A stretch of DNA of 64,000 nucleotides from Sipunculus nudus (lineage: Eukaryota; Annelida; Sipuncula; Golfingiida; Sipunculidae): assembly GCA_026874595.1 (NCBI GenBank), contig CM049310.1:45041058-45105057 (forward strand). Reading direction: 5' to 3'. The translations under genes were made by a program, and so were the position numbers. Shown piece after piece: positions 25,614 to 37,274 of this stretch. The notes beneath the pieces are model-generated. The model was not told the origin of the DNA, made no database searches, and saw only the letters and a program-made list of their open reading frames with translations. Numbering within the stretch: position 1 is the stretch's first letter; each line of letters begins with the position of its first letter.

Positions 25614-26623
25614 TTCCTTATATAACAGCTGAGGGCCTTGACCCATAGGTCCCTTGTTTTTGGTTTTTAATAACAAATTAAAAAAAAAAATTGAAAAGGA
25701 ATTTGTTAGTTTATAATAATAGGGAATTAACTTGCAGTTACTGATGATATAAGAATCTTGTATCGATGGATAGAATGTCACGTATTCCAAATAACACCAT
25801 GCAGTCACCTATGGCATTTTTCAGTTCAATTTTAATAATAAAAAAGTAAATCATATTATTCATTACTAATCATTAGGGATCATATGAAGGAAATTAATGA
25901 TAGACAAAGATGCAGTTGATAATATTAATCTAGATTCCTACTGTGTCTAGTGTGTACATTGATGTGAAATTAGTCCAAGTGAATATATTACATTTACGTT
26001 TTTTAATATAAATAAAAGCCATAAAACCAGGTACTTATGATCATTATTTAAATGTGTGAATTTTGTACATTCTGGATTCTCAACACCATTGTTTGGTGAA
26101 AACTGAATAAATACCAGACATGGTGGGAATACTTTGCAATTGTATTTAAATACGAATATGAATATGTACTCCATTATAAAATTTCTTGCATAAAGAATGG
26201 GAATTCAGGTAAAATGAAAGTATATGAATACCAGTGCAAATACTTTCCAAATGTATTCATGAATGCATTCATGAATATATTCTTTAATATTATTTTAATA
26301 ATCATTTCAGTTATATTTCATTTTAAAAATCATATGATTCTCTTATTATTTTTAATAAAAATTATATCTGGGACAATATTTGTAATTTATATGGCCAAGT
26401 CAAAATCTGTGTGACAATAGTACTCCATTTGTTAATAAAATAAATGAAATCAATCCTCTTCCCTGTCTCCAAAGGTACTATCAAAATCATACATAGGCTA
26501 AACAACAACAACTCATAATACAGCTTATATTTATTACCACACAAAACCAGCATGTGCCTCATTTCTAAATCATATTTTTTTATCATATATAACAGCTGAC
26601 CGCTGTGACCCATAGGTCCCTTG
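25614..26623 (+). mobile_element. A tail (to 25656) followed by 3' half of another A
   Basis: ATATAACAGCTGAGGG through GACC-CATA-GGTC-CCTTG closes an A element at 25656. A second A segment starts at once from the internal T-run (TTTGGTTTTTAATAAC), includes the 24-bp palindrome (26254-26277) and ends with its own tail at 26623. The first tail probably belongs to the A body at 16621-18856; the second probably closes the A that started at 13922. Confidence 0.7.
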
Positions 26624-26625
26624 TT

Positions 26626-26814
26626 CTTCTTGACAGTCTTGTCAGAGTATTAGTTTGCAATCGTATATTTAGAACTTTACTATAACCATGTAGGAGGGCC
26701 CCTTTCCTCTTAGCTTCTCATATTCTTATATAAATGAAAAACATTACAATAGAATATTTTGCATTTGCAAAAATGTCAAACTTCAGCTGAGCGCCGTGAC
26801 CCATGGGTCCCTTG
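26626..26814 (+). mobile_element. 3' fragment of an element D
   Basis: The sequence from CTTGACAGTCTTGTCAGAG to GACCCATGGGTC-CCTTG matches the 3' ends of D1 and D2. No corresponding head lies upstream of the cluster, so this copy is truncated. Confidence 0.75.
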
Positions 26815-29800
26815 TTAGGTCTGTTTTAATAAATGGGATATGAAAGTGTGTAAGGTGTTGTCTAACACTGATTCTGCAACAATTTTCATATATTGTTACT
26901 ACAGTTTTAGAACACTGAATCTTATTGCAGATATGGAGATATTAGAAAACTCATACCATTGTAATGCTTGCTTATTCAAGGTTATTGTGTTTAACAGTTA
27001 TGACAAACTTACATAAGTTAAAAATGATGTGGAGTACTTTCTTGGCTGTGATGATGGTTGTCAGACAGGAATTGCCTTAAGTAGCATTTCTTTAAAATAT
27101 TCTCAAACATCCAGTTCCAACAATTATTCTAGCATTACAATAAAATATGACTCTGTGTGGAGGTGACAGCTGATAGCAGATAGTGTGAACCCATGGTCAT
27201 CCATAAAATATATTTCAGTATTTCAGACTTTGTTTATTTGGGTAATTTTTCATATTCAATGCACCATATGCTGATCAGTCCAGCCAGACTCCTTGAACCA
27301 AAGAAAAAATATGGAGTTGTCTACTGGTAATTGTTTGTTTCAGTGAGATATATATGGATAAAGGATTCAGAAACTGTGGCCAGTTAATGATGGGCTTCTA
27401 TTTAGGCTGGACTTCCCATTGTACCTTTGTTGAAAGTAAATGTGTTTGTTTCATGGTGCCTGTCTTCCTCTTGTTAAAGCTTCTGTGTCTCTCACGGAGG
27501 AAGAATCCATCAGGCCAGCTTAGGTAGCTCATATAAAAAGCATCGCCAGATAAAAGCCACTTGCTCAGTTGCCATGGTGACATGAAGTAATGTGTTGCCT
27601 GGGATGTCTTCATTATCTTGCATCTTTTTGAGAAAAAGATTTCAACAAATCTGATAAAGCGTATTGAATAAAAAGCCAGAAAAGATATAAACATTTTTCT
27701 GTGTGATTTTCTTTCAATGCAGGGTCCTCAGCACAAAATTGTTGGAAGAGGAAATTATTCATCACTGTATGAGGCCATTTATAACCACTAAACATTTACA
27801 TGTATATACTTTAGTTTGCCACAGGAATAATCACTTGTTGTACCTAAGCCATGACTATTTTTCATCATTGGTTGGTTATTATGGTTAATTGGTTGGTATG
27901 GGTGTTAGCTACTTTCTTTCAAAAGATATGAAAGAACCTGTCTTGAATTTGAAGGTGAGGGTATCAAATCAAGGAATGAGCCCTTAAACTTCGGAGGAAA
28001 TAATTTGTGAGACCATAATTCTCCAGTGAACACTTTTACTAATATTCTTCTAATTTAGCACAGAGGTTTCCTGTATAGTACTGGTTTACCAATTAGTTTT
28101 CAGCATACATCAGGCCCTTGTTGTCAAGCTTAAAATAGGTTTGGTTCACTGATTAAGTTCAGGTCATGCTGCCTAGATAGAATTATTAATATTCAGGATG
28201 TCATCACTGACCTTTTCCATCAAACAGTCTGTTTGATCCACAGTCATATTGCTAATTAAAAAGAAGCAGAGAAGATTACCATGTAATGGTGGGCTGCTGC
28301 CTGGTATTATTGCGAGCTGTTGCTTTTGTTTTACAAATCTGATCTATGAAACAATGACATTCTAATTATTGTGGTTGAAAAAAAAACAGGATGGCATAGT
28401 ACTACCCTAATGTTTGTGTTTGCATTGCTACTTGAAGAGTTACTGTTGTTAAATTGAATTGCCCATGTTACTGGAATTTTTGCCAAAAAAGAATACAATA
28501 GATTAATATTTTGCAGATTATTTTCCATTGCTGTGGTCTAAAATAAGATTGCTCCTGATTGTTTTGGTTGTTAAACAGATGGCTTACGGCTACTCAGATT
28601 ATCGTGGTTCTGAAATGAGGCAGAGCAAGCCTGCTCTGATTTTTGTAGGTGGGGAAATAAGATGGCAAAGTGCAAACTGTGACTGATGTGGTCAAAATTG
28701 AAGAAAGAGAATGTTTGATTAAACAATTTTTGTTTTCCATATAACTTGTTGGTCACATGAGTTTGACCCATATTTAAATTAATAGTTTTTAAACAGAAAA
28801 TACTAAAGGAAAGTGTTTACTTTTTCCTTGCCTTTACCATTCTGAATGCTTGATAGCTGTGACCCTGTATCCCATACTGACAGATAAAATTGCATTCCAG
28901 CTCAGTCTTCTGTTTGGAATTGCAAGCTCTAGTCCCAGTATCAAAGTTAAAACCAGGTGCTAGTATTTGTTCTAGTTAGGGAAATTAGTAGAAAATTGCT
29001 TCTTGCAATATCAGCTTTACTGCTTGGTTTGTGTACTGAGATGTCAGGTGTTGTGTTGTTGCCATACCTGATATGCAAACCTAGCATCAGCTGCATCTTG
29101 TTTCAACTTCAAGTTCAGGAGCTCACATTTCTCCTTTTTAGGGTGTTCTTTATTCAATTAAATTCAGCATAGAGGGCCAAGTACATGCAACAGTAACAAA
29201 GTACAGGTGCAGGTACTAGTGAGATTGTCAGGTACAGGTACTGGCCTTTTGCAGAGTACCTTGGTACAGGTTCAGGTACTTTTGGTACAGAAACAGGTTT
29301 TTCCTGGTTTCAGTTACAGATAAGAGCAAAATGTTTTAAATTGAGATATATGTATATGTTATATTATTCTAAAACCTGATCATCATCTTCATCTTATAAA
29401 ATAAATTTAATTATAGTTGGAGACATGAATAGAGGTCCCCTAATTTGCAGTTTTACCGTTTCTGAATATTCAGGAGGTTTCAGACCAACAAATATATAAG
29501 TTATAATATTTTAACCAACCAATTTTTATGCAAACCTGCTTTGGATATACCAATCAAACAGATTAAATGCATTTTTTATGCTGACATCATCCAGTTAAAA
29601 GGTGAGAAGCTGTCAGTGTAAAAGTTAGTTCTAACTTTTTGGTTTTGATATTGGAGTGTATGGATTCTGATACCACTACAAGCAATGTCAGTTCAGCTTG
29701 TATGGTATATATACCACTAGTACTCATACTGAGGTCCAGGTCCAGGTTTAGCTACAAGTACCTATCCATAAACCTGCTTGAAAATTGTTCATCATTTAGT

Positions 29801-32800
29801 GCAACATTGAAACTGGAATCCCACTTCTGCTGCCAGAATAGATAATGGCCACCATAGAATCGAAAATGTTCCTTCTTGCACTTGCAGAATTTGGTTATAT
29901 GTTTCTCAAGATTTAGAGAAAAGGTGCAGGAATAAACAAGTTTTGAAGGGCTTGAGTTAATGTTGTGATGTCTTATGAGACTGACATTATCCATGAAACC
30001 ATACTGTGAAGAGTGTGTTTATGTGTCTAAATCAGCAGGGACTGATCGCCTGTGTGCGCCTGTCATATTTTACCATGCAAGGCTCATATTCAACAGACAG
30101 AGACAGTTACTGTGCCAGTATGGTTTTCCTGGCATCTTACACAGAAAATCACTGATGGTGAAACCAGTCACATTCAATGATTTCACACCTGGTTAAGATG
30201 CTGAGGGCATATTGAGGCCCAGGCCGTGGGGAGCATGATATATGGCATGGATGTGTAGACATTAACTAATGAAATGAACATAATGGGTTTGGCCCTAGTT
30301 TTTGCCAGAGTTCATATTCATGCTTTATTCTGGTTATGCTGTTCATGCTGATACATACATGTTTCCTTTGAATTTTTCTCATGACTTCTCTCCTATGACT
30401 ATTCTCAATCATGTGCAGAAAATAGCTTGGATGTCCTGAATGGCATCAACATTCCACATCATCCATGACATACATTTTTCTTCATTTTCATTCAGAAGGT
30501 AGTGCCGCTTATTGGTCATGGTCCTGACATTTGAAATAAACTGTTAATTGTGCATGAATCTCTTCATGTTTTATTCTTTTTAACATCTTCGTTGAAGTTA
30601 TCTCTTAGTAAAGTACTAAAGTATTGTTTATTGTTTGTGGGTCAAAAGTCAAAATTCATCATTTCATCCTCAATAGCATCTAACTTTAGTTGCCTTTTAA
30701 ACATACACTAGCTGTTCATAATATTCATAAATATCCTCTTCACATATGCAAATGGAACACATGCAGGGAGAGAAGACAATGCAGATGAAACTTCCCACAA
30801 TTTCACCTGGCAAGGCTGAAACACATTTCAGCATAACATGTGGTTGATATGAATTTAAATAATGTTTTTGTGTTGCAAAAAGTATTGTGAAGGATGTTAA
30901 TTATTTAAAGTGTTAAGTGGTGTATTCCATAAAAAGGACTGGCTTTTATGGTGACAATTAATTTCAAGGATACAGGTTATCAGGTGAATAAATCAGGCTT
31001 ACCCCTGAAAATGCCGGCCTGAGGCCTGTGGACTCTTAAATATTTTGTTCTTACTTGATATATATAACATGACTTACATTTTGTAGGCAACTTTCATGAC
31101 AGGGTCTCATGGCAAATATACAATATCTCTCTCTTTCACTTTCACCCTGTCATGTAAAGATAAATGTGGTTCATGTTAATAATGTTGTAAAGTGCAGTTC
31201 TTGATTTGTAAATATTTAGAATGTCGTGCCTACACCTCAGACTACATGCATCAGACATGCAGGCTGCTCAAGCTTCCATCCCTGTTACCCTTATGGCTCA
31301 GATTATTTTCATATTTGAGACAAAATCTGAGAATTTATATAAATTTACCTTTTAGGTAATATCTCGCTCAGTTTTCATTGTATATTTACCAAATATTCCA
31401 AAGTTAATACATAAAAGGGTCTGCTTTTGGTTAATGAAAGTCTTTATAACTGACAATAAGTACTGTATCAGTGTATGCAATACGTAAATTTCAGTAAGAA
31501 ACATGAAGCCACATGAAGGTGTTAATTTGAAATTGAAGTGGTCCTGAGTGACCCTAATAGCATTAAAAAGGATGCATGTATATTACTGTCAAGATTGCAA
31601 TCAAGGTAGATATAAATTTGCCTTGCTGCAATTGCAATTTTAATCTCACCACATCTAATTAAAAATCTGCAGCCCTGGCTATGACATGTACATGTTTAAA
31701 ACTCAACACAAAAAAGCATTAAAATATTTGTATTAGTGAAGCATAGTACCTACAGCTGGTCACAGTGGATGTAACCTTGTGTCTGTGGCCATATTAATAA
31801 TTTGCCAGGGATTCTTTTCTGTCTGGGTCAGTCAGCCTGGGAATAGTAAAGATGCATTTCGACATTGGGAAACAATCAAAACAGCTTGTGAATAGGCAGG
31901 ACATATTTATAGCATGGTTGAATTATTATATGCATGTCTATTGTTGTTAGATATTTTCCTAAACATGGATAATTTATTATGAATGAATAATTTTATGATA
32001 TGTAAATAAAATTTATAATTTTTTTTCTGGAAAAACAAGTTTGCTCTGCAGCATGATCTATATAAAGGCATAAGAATGGCTCTTTAGAGCTCTACATTAT
32101 TAGGAACACAAGAGTCATTAAAAAATGATTATTGTACCATCAGAGTCCTGAGCATTTTAACTTATCACATAAAGCATATTGAAATTTTAAGGAGCTAAAC
32201 TGTGGAGGTGCGTTTCCTTAGCATGGGAAGAGAGTACAAAAAATGTTAAAACCCCATCAGTACCTGTAATGTTATAATGATAACTGTAGTTATCGTCTGT
32301 GTAGTTATTGTCAATGAATTTTATATAAAGCATAATATCACTGTGCTCAGGTGTATTTTTGAGAAGATATATGTTTGTACGTTTATGATATGCGTTTTAT
32401 AGCTGCATCCTTTGTTGAGAAAAAAAACAGTGGAGATATTCAGCTGAAAGTCTCATTTTAGGGCCAAAGCCACAAAATGTGAATCTTCGGTACTCCATGA
32501 GTACAGTGTGAATGCCTCTGAAGCCTACTTAAAAGAACTGCAACATGAAACCTCAGTCCCTTTGAAAAGTATCTTCCCATAGTAATTGTTTGATAGAGCT
32601 TTGTAATATTGGTTCAGTACACTGCATTTTACTGAGGTGGATTTCATGTGAGCAATGTTTTCAGCCACTTGCTGTTTGATAAAGTGTTCACTCAGGCCCT
32701 GATATATTGACATGGTGAATTTAGCATTGTAGGTTTATAACCAGATTGTTCAAATGAAAGCTAAACATGGATGTGGCTATATGATATATATATGATTATT

Positions 32801-35333
32801 TTAATCACATAGTGAAGCAATTCATGCTGAGTCCATACATTTTTTCCAATTGGGAATTCCTGCCTACAATATCAAGCACTCATTCCGTATATATATGCTT
32901 TGTGGGACAGCGAGACCTAAGTAGACATTTCATGTGCCGAATTGTTATCATGTATATCATTTAAGTCATGAAAAAGTCATTGAAAATTCAGGATAAATCA
33001 AATTCCTAATGGATTATTTAAAAAGTACTGTTTCATCAAGTAAAATCCTAAAGAAATGGTGTTCAGCAAAGATAAAGAATATCATGTTTCCAGTACTAGT
33101 GTATTGTACCCAGTCAAATAATCAGATTTCATGGCTATGGATTTACAGGGAACAGGTTCAGTTTATTTTACTTTACACTAGAGGACCTCATACATGCAAA
33201 AGGACTCTGTAAACATCTTGAGAGAGCTGGGATAAATTTAAACCATTACTAAAAGGTAAAAAAAAAGGTTTCATGTCATCAAAGAATATGTTTTGATTAG
33301 AGTAAGAGAGATTCAATAGTACAGTTCAAATTTTTTTTATGTGTGTGTCTACAAATGGACTTCTATTTTGGTTCCTTTTTGTGTTATATCTGACTTTATT
33401 ATTTTACTGAGGATATATGAAAGTATTTATTATCTTTGTGAGATTGTCAGTAAATGAGGTAAGCTGCACTGCACTGTTTTCAATAATGTCCACAGCAATA
33501 TATAGAAAGATAATTTTTTGCTGCACTCAACCACACAAGTTATCCCTGAGGAATACTGCGTGGATAATAGAAAATTCTGTCAGCACACAAGTCACTGCTG
33601 AATATATCAGTTCTCCAGTATGCATAATGGTGATCTATGGCTGTCGGGCTGTTCATCCCATGTGCTGACAGTGTGACTAGTCGCCTTTGCCATTTCCGTT
33701 CACAAATTTGTGTGAATAAACGAGGTTTGTAGAAATGTGTGACATTTCGCCAGATAGGGCAGTGGCTGTATGACCATTGATTTGGCAGGAACTCGGGGCT
33801 GGGATTTCATCCATCTATGTTGTGTATGATGTATGCAGTTATTGCTGGAGCCAGGGTGAAACTGATCTTGTACTTTATAGCGCTGTGAATAATCATTTGA
33901 TGGTCATCTGACTAAGTTTCAGTTCTCAGAACTTGTTCTTTTGACAACAGCTCCCTTGATACACACAGTCCCAGCATAGGGGGCAGGACATTTTTTTTCC
34001 AGAACAAGAGAACAGTATGAAATATTATACTGCATGTGATCCTGCAAGCCTGATGTACCGGTACTATATGTTTATTTAGTAAAGTTTGGAGCAAGTTATT
34101 TTTTTCTTCCCACAGTTATTGTGTTCAGACACTTTTGACTGATCATGATCCTGTAGTAATAATTACTTCCATGTGTTAGGTAATGTGGTATTCAGGATTT
34201 ATTTGATTGTGTATTTCACTGTTGGTTTGTTTTACATGCCCTGAAAAGTTCATGAATTTTGAAATTTTAAAATTCAGTGCTTAATAAGTCAGGATTTTTC
34301 AGGAAATTTTAAAAAAAAATCATTAAAAAAATCTTCAATTTTATTTGCAGGCTGTCTAAATATGTCTCTTGTATGCTTATGATTCAGAAACTAGAGTTCG
34401 AACTAAAATATTCAGTCTTGAATGAAAAGTCATGAAATTTATTTTTTTTAAGTTATGAAAAAAGTCATGAAAATCTGTTCTTGTGGAGAAGTGTATGATT
34501 CCTGTCTGAGAAAGATTTCTAGGGAAAATAATGTTTTTGTAAATTCAGGATCAGGGTCATCATATCTGTTCCCTGGTATTAATTACCCCACAGCTGACAA
34601 TGATTTTTAGATGGGCACAGTGTTCTTTTGTTAAGTTATATTTATTTGTACCTTTAAGGCTGCCATGTACTGTTCTTTGTTTATTACTTGCCACTTGTAA
34701 ATAATTGTTGAATGCCAAATGGCTGTGACTTCCAATGACACTGCCCAAACTGTTTCATGTAGAGAAACATGGTTCAGATGATATATAATGCAAAAATTTA
34801 GTATTATTTAAATACACCATGTTTTGTGAATAAAGGACCGTGTGACTTTTGTAAATGTTTGTGCAGTAGCATAGTTATAAACTGAAAGAGAATGTGAAAA
34901 CGGAACTTTCTTGCAGAACATGGCATAATTACCTTCAAGGAAGTCTTATGAATACAGATCTCTAGACTTCTGGCTGCTTTTAATGTCAGGTCCTGCATAA
35001 TGTACTTTGTCTTATATCTGCATTCAGCTGTCTGGGAAGGGTCTTAAGGATGAAATATTGTCTTGAAATATATGTACCCAATAACCTTGTCTCTTATGAT
35101 CCCACACTTGCAGGTAAAAAATAAGTCATTACTGCACATATTGTAAAGTGCAGTCAATGTTTTCCATGTTTATCTAAGGTCCATAAAACAACAAATCTGT
35201 CAGATATGTAACATGTAAAAATATATAATACAATGAAATTCAGTTGATTTATGATACATATACATGTTTATGTATCATTTGTCTCTATAATGTATGTCAT
35301 ATGTTTTAACGTTTGTTTTCTTTGTATTTCTAG
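26815..35333. other. Plain intronic DNA upstream of the first kinesin exon
   Basis: I found no exon or full repeat. A short imperfect array of ACAGGTACTGG-type words occurs at about 29170-29310. The sequence just before the exon (35290-35333) is pyrimidine-rich, as expected for a 3' splice region. Open frames here are all under 105 codons with no recognisable domain. Confidence 0.5.
29170..29310. repeat. Short degenerate CAGGTAC repeat
   Basis: Variants of ACAGGTGCAGGTACT, CAGGTACAGGTACTGG and GGTACAGGTTCAGGTAC recur over about 140 bp. I know no family for it. The words contain GGTAC and GTACC, so the block is locally self-complementary. Confidence 0.5.
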
Positions 35334-35367
35334 TGAACCACATGGAGGGTCAAAGAAGGCACCCAAA
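35334..35367 (+). CDS. Kinesin-3 (KIF13-like) motor domain, small internal exon
   Basis: This 34-nt internal exon encodes part of the N-terminal motor domain of a kinesin-3 microtubule motor. It is preceded by a pyrimidine-rich tract ending TTTCTAG and followed by GTGAGT. Read with one leading base that completes a codon from an upstream exon, it gives EPHGGSKKAPK and ends in phase 0. It therefore joins in frame to the exon at 40095. In KIF13/Khc-73 and KIF1 proteins this position holds a variable, basic, Pro/Lys-rich linker between the first motor strands and the FxFDxxxWS block, which fits the KKAPK ending. The linker is poorly conserved, so alone the exon would be weak; its support comes from splice signals, phase and junction with the next exon. 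A repeat element starts about 40 bp beyond the donor site. The upstream exon was not found in the window. Confidence 0.72.
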
Positions 35368-35555
35368 GTGAGTATTTAGAATTCATTGTTCATGTTTGTA
35401 AATTTTATGCACCCGCCACAAAGTGGCCAGGGCATATAGTTTTACCCATGTCCGTCCTTCCGTCATTCCGAAATCTAACAGTTGTACGGACTTTTTTTGG
35501 CAATGCCTGCAGATATTGGCCTAATTTTTGGTGTGTGGGCAGATAATGACTAGTT

Positions 35556-36441
35556 GTATCCGCCAAAACAAAGTTTTTGTTTTTGACCGGGTTCAGCCGC
35601 CGCGTTCGTTTCCGGAGAACTCCTCTGAGACTACTGGACGGATTTTTCCGAAACTTACACAAATTATCGGGTCACATGTGAACTGATGCCTAACCAAGTG
35701 GCCTTGACCTCTGACCTACCTCTCTTCCCAGCGTCCGTTTGAGTGTCTGTTTCAACACATAAACCCACATATTTCGGGAACCGTTTGACCAATCAGGAAA
35801 AAAAAATTACACAAATGTAGCCCTTGGATAATTTTATAACATACACAAAAAAAGGTGGCGCCACCTGCAACCATTTTTGCACAGTGTCCATCTGTTCATC
35901 TGCCTTGGGTTAAAATCACTCATATCTCTGCAGTTGTTTGACTAATTCACCTAAAATTCAGCATGGGTATACATCCTAGATAGCTTTCTTGATTTTATGA
36001 CAGGTGGCGCCACCTACATTCACGTTAACTCTGCAGACATCCAAGCTCATATCTCAGGAACCGTTTGACCAATCAGGAAAAAAAATTTACACAAATGTAA
36101 CCCTTGGATAGCTTTATAACATACATAAAAATGGTGGCGCCACCTGCAGCCATTTTTGCACAGCGTCCATCTGTTTGTCTGCTGTGGGATAATATCACTC
36201 ATATCTCTGCAGTGGTTGACTTTTCCAACTGAAATTTTGCATGTGTATACATCTTGGATAGTTTCTTGTTCAAATAACAGGTGGCACCACCTACAATAAT
36301 GTTTACGTTGCAGAGATCCATTCTAATATGTAACACATGTAACTCTATTTCCCCTTGCCACTCAATCCATGCCTCACTTCACCCGTTCTACTCTGATTTT
36401 GGCGGATACACGTAGTCACTTGTCGACTACCTGTATTCTAG
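35556..36441 (+). mobile_element. Element B2 inserted in element F
   Basis: B2 is a shorter B copy (886 bp) with a decayed 5' hairpin, three GGTGGCGCCACC sites (35854, 36003, 36133), a 3' inverted match GGCGGATAC, the hairpin GTAGTCA-CTTGT-CGACTAC and a CTAG end. Left flank AATGACTAGTT and right flank TTACAGATCGAG are contiguous in the other F units. They are also contiguous in the inverted arm of the same element (read on the minus strand near 36680-36700), which preserves the empty site. Confidence 0.87.
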
Positions 36442-36722
36442 TTACAGATCGAGTTTGCATTTCGTCCCGGTTGACCTACTTTTGATTGTTTAACGGCTCC
36501 TAAACTTAGAAAATTTCATGAAAAATAGAAATTTTCATGACAAATACACATGAAGGGACTTTTTTCGCAATGCCTGATTTGTCATGAAAATTTCAATTTT
36601 TCATGAAATTTTCTATGTTCAGGAGCCATAAAATGGTCAAAAGTAGGTCAACTAGGACGAAAGGCAAACTCTATCTGTAACTAGTCATTATCTGCCCACA
36701 CACCAAAAATCAGGCCAATATC
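36442..36722. repeat. Foldback inside element F (long inverted duplication)
   Basis: The unit at about 36442-36562 (TTACAGATCGAG, GGTTGACCTAC, AAATTTCATGAAAAAT) recurs in reverse complement at about 36576-36690. The match extends through TAGTCATTATCTGCCC to about 36722, pairing with sequence left of B2 (35530-35555). Arms are roughly 145 bp once B2 is removed. The spacer is about 10-15 bp, so the transcript or single strand could form a long hairpin. Confidence 0.85.
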
Positions 36723-37274
36723 TCTGATACGGGCCTTATTTTATGTGTGTGGGCAGATAATGACCATAAATTTACAGATCGAGTGCGCATTTTGTCTCAG
36801 TTGACCTCCTTTTGACCGTTTGATGATGTCCTAACATAGAAAATTTCATGAAAAAAAGAAATTTTCATGACAAGTGCACATGTATGGACTTTTTTTTGCA
36901 ATGCCTGCAGATATGGGCCTGATTTTTAGTGTGTTGGCAGATAATGACCAGTTACAGGTCGAGTTCACATTTTTTCCTGGTTGACCTACTTTTGACCTTT
37001 TGACGGCTCCTGAACATAGAAAATTTCTTGAAAAATATAAACATTCATGACAAGTGCACATGTAGAGATTTTTTTTCCCAATGCGTGCAGATACGGGCCT
37101 GATTTTTGGTGTGTGGGCAGATAATGACCCGTTATAGATCGAGTTTGCATTTTGCCCTCGTTGACCTACTTTTGACCATATGACATCTCCTGAACTTGAA
37201 AATTTTTACAAAATTTATTAAATATTTCTAATTTGCTCCAGGTTGGGGCATTCGTGTTGTTCCAACACATCTAG

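Larger units (their letters stand above)
13922..26814 (+). mobile_element. Nested cluster of A, B, C and D elements
   Basis: Six 5' heads (13922, 14872, 18860, 19615, 23849 and 24366; the fifth is degenerate) and six 3' tails (ending 16619, 22269, 25612, 25656, 26623 and 26814) lie in one 12.9-kb block, all pointing right. Supported pairs are 14872-16619 (D), 19615-22269 (A inside C), 24366-25612 (C) and, probably, 13922 with 26623 (outer A). The last pair is proposed because the T-run where the outer A breaks off at 14870 matches where A sequence resumes at 25658. The tails at 25656 and 26814 have lost their heads. The block grew by repeated insertion into older copies, with some deletions. 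Confidence 0.8.
35407..37274 (+). mobile_element. Element F: Helentron-like repeat with 180-bp units, carrying B2
   Basis: The 5' end has the hairpin GCCAC-AAA-GTGGC and then CATATAGTTTTACCC with GTCCGTCC-like words. The 3' end has the hairpin GTGTTG-TTC-CAACAC, then ATCTAG and TT. The interior is built from units of about 180 bp with landmark TTACAGRTCGAG at 36443, 36772, 36951 and 37131. One stretch is inverted (see the foldback). B2 (35556-36441) is inserted. I recognise the ends as a repeat type common in bivalve genomes, from memory. It starts about 40 bp past the splice donor at 35368. Confidence 0.75.
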
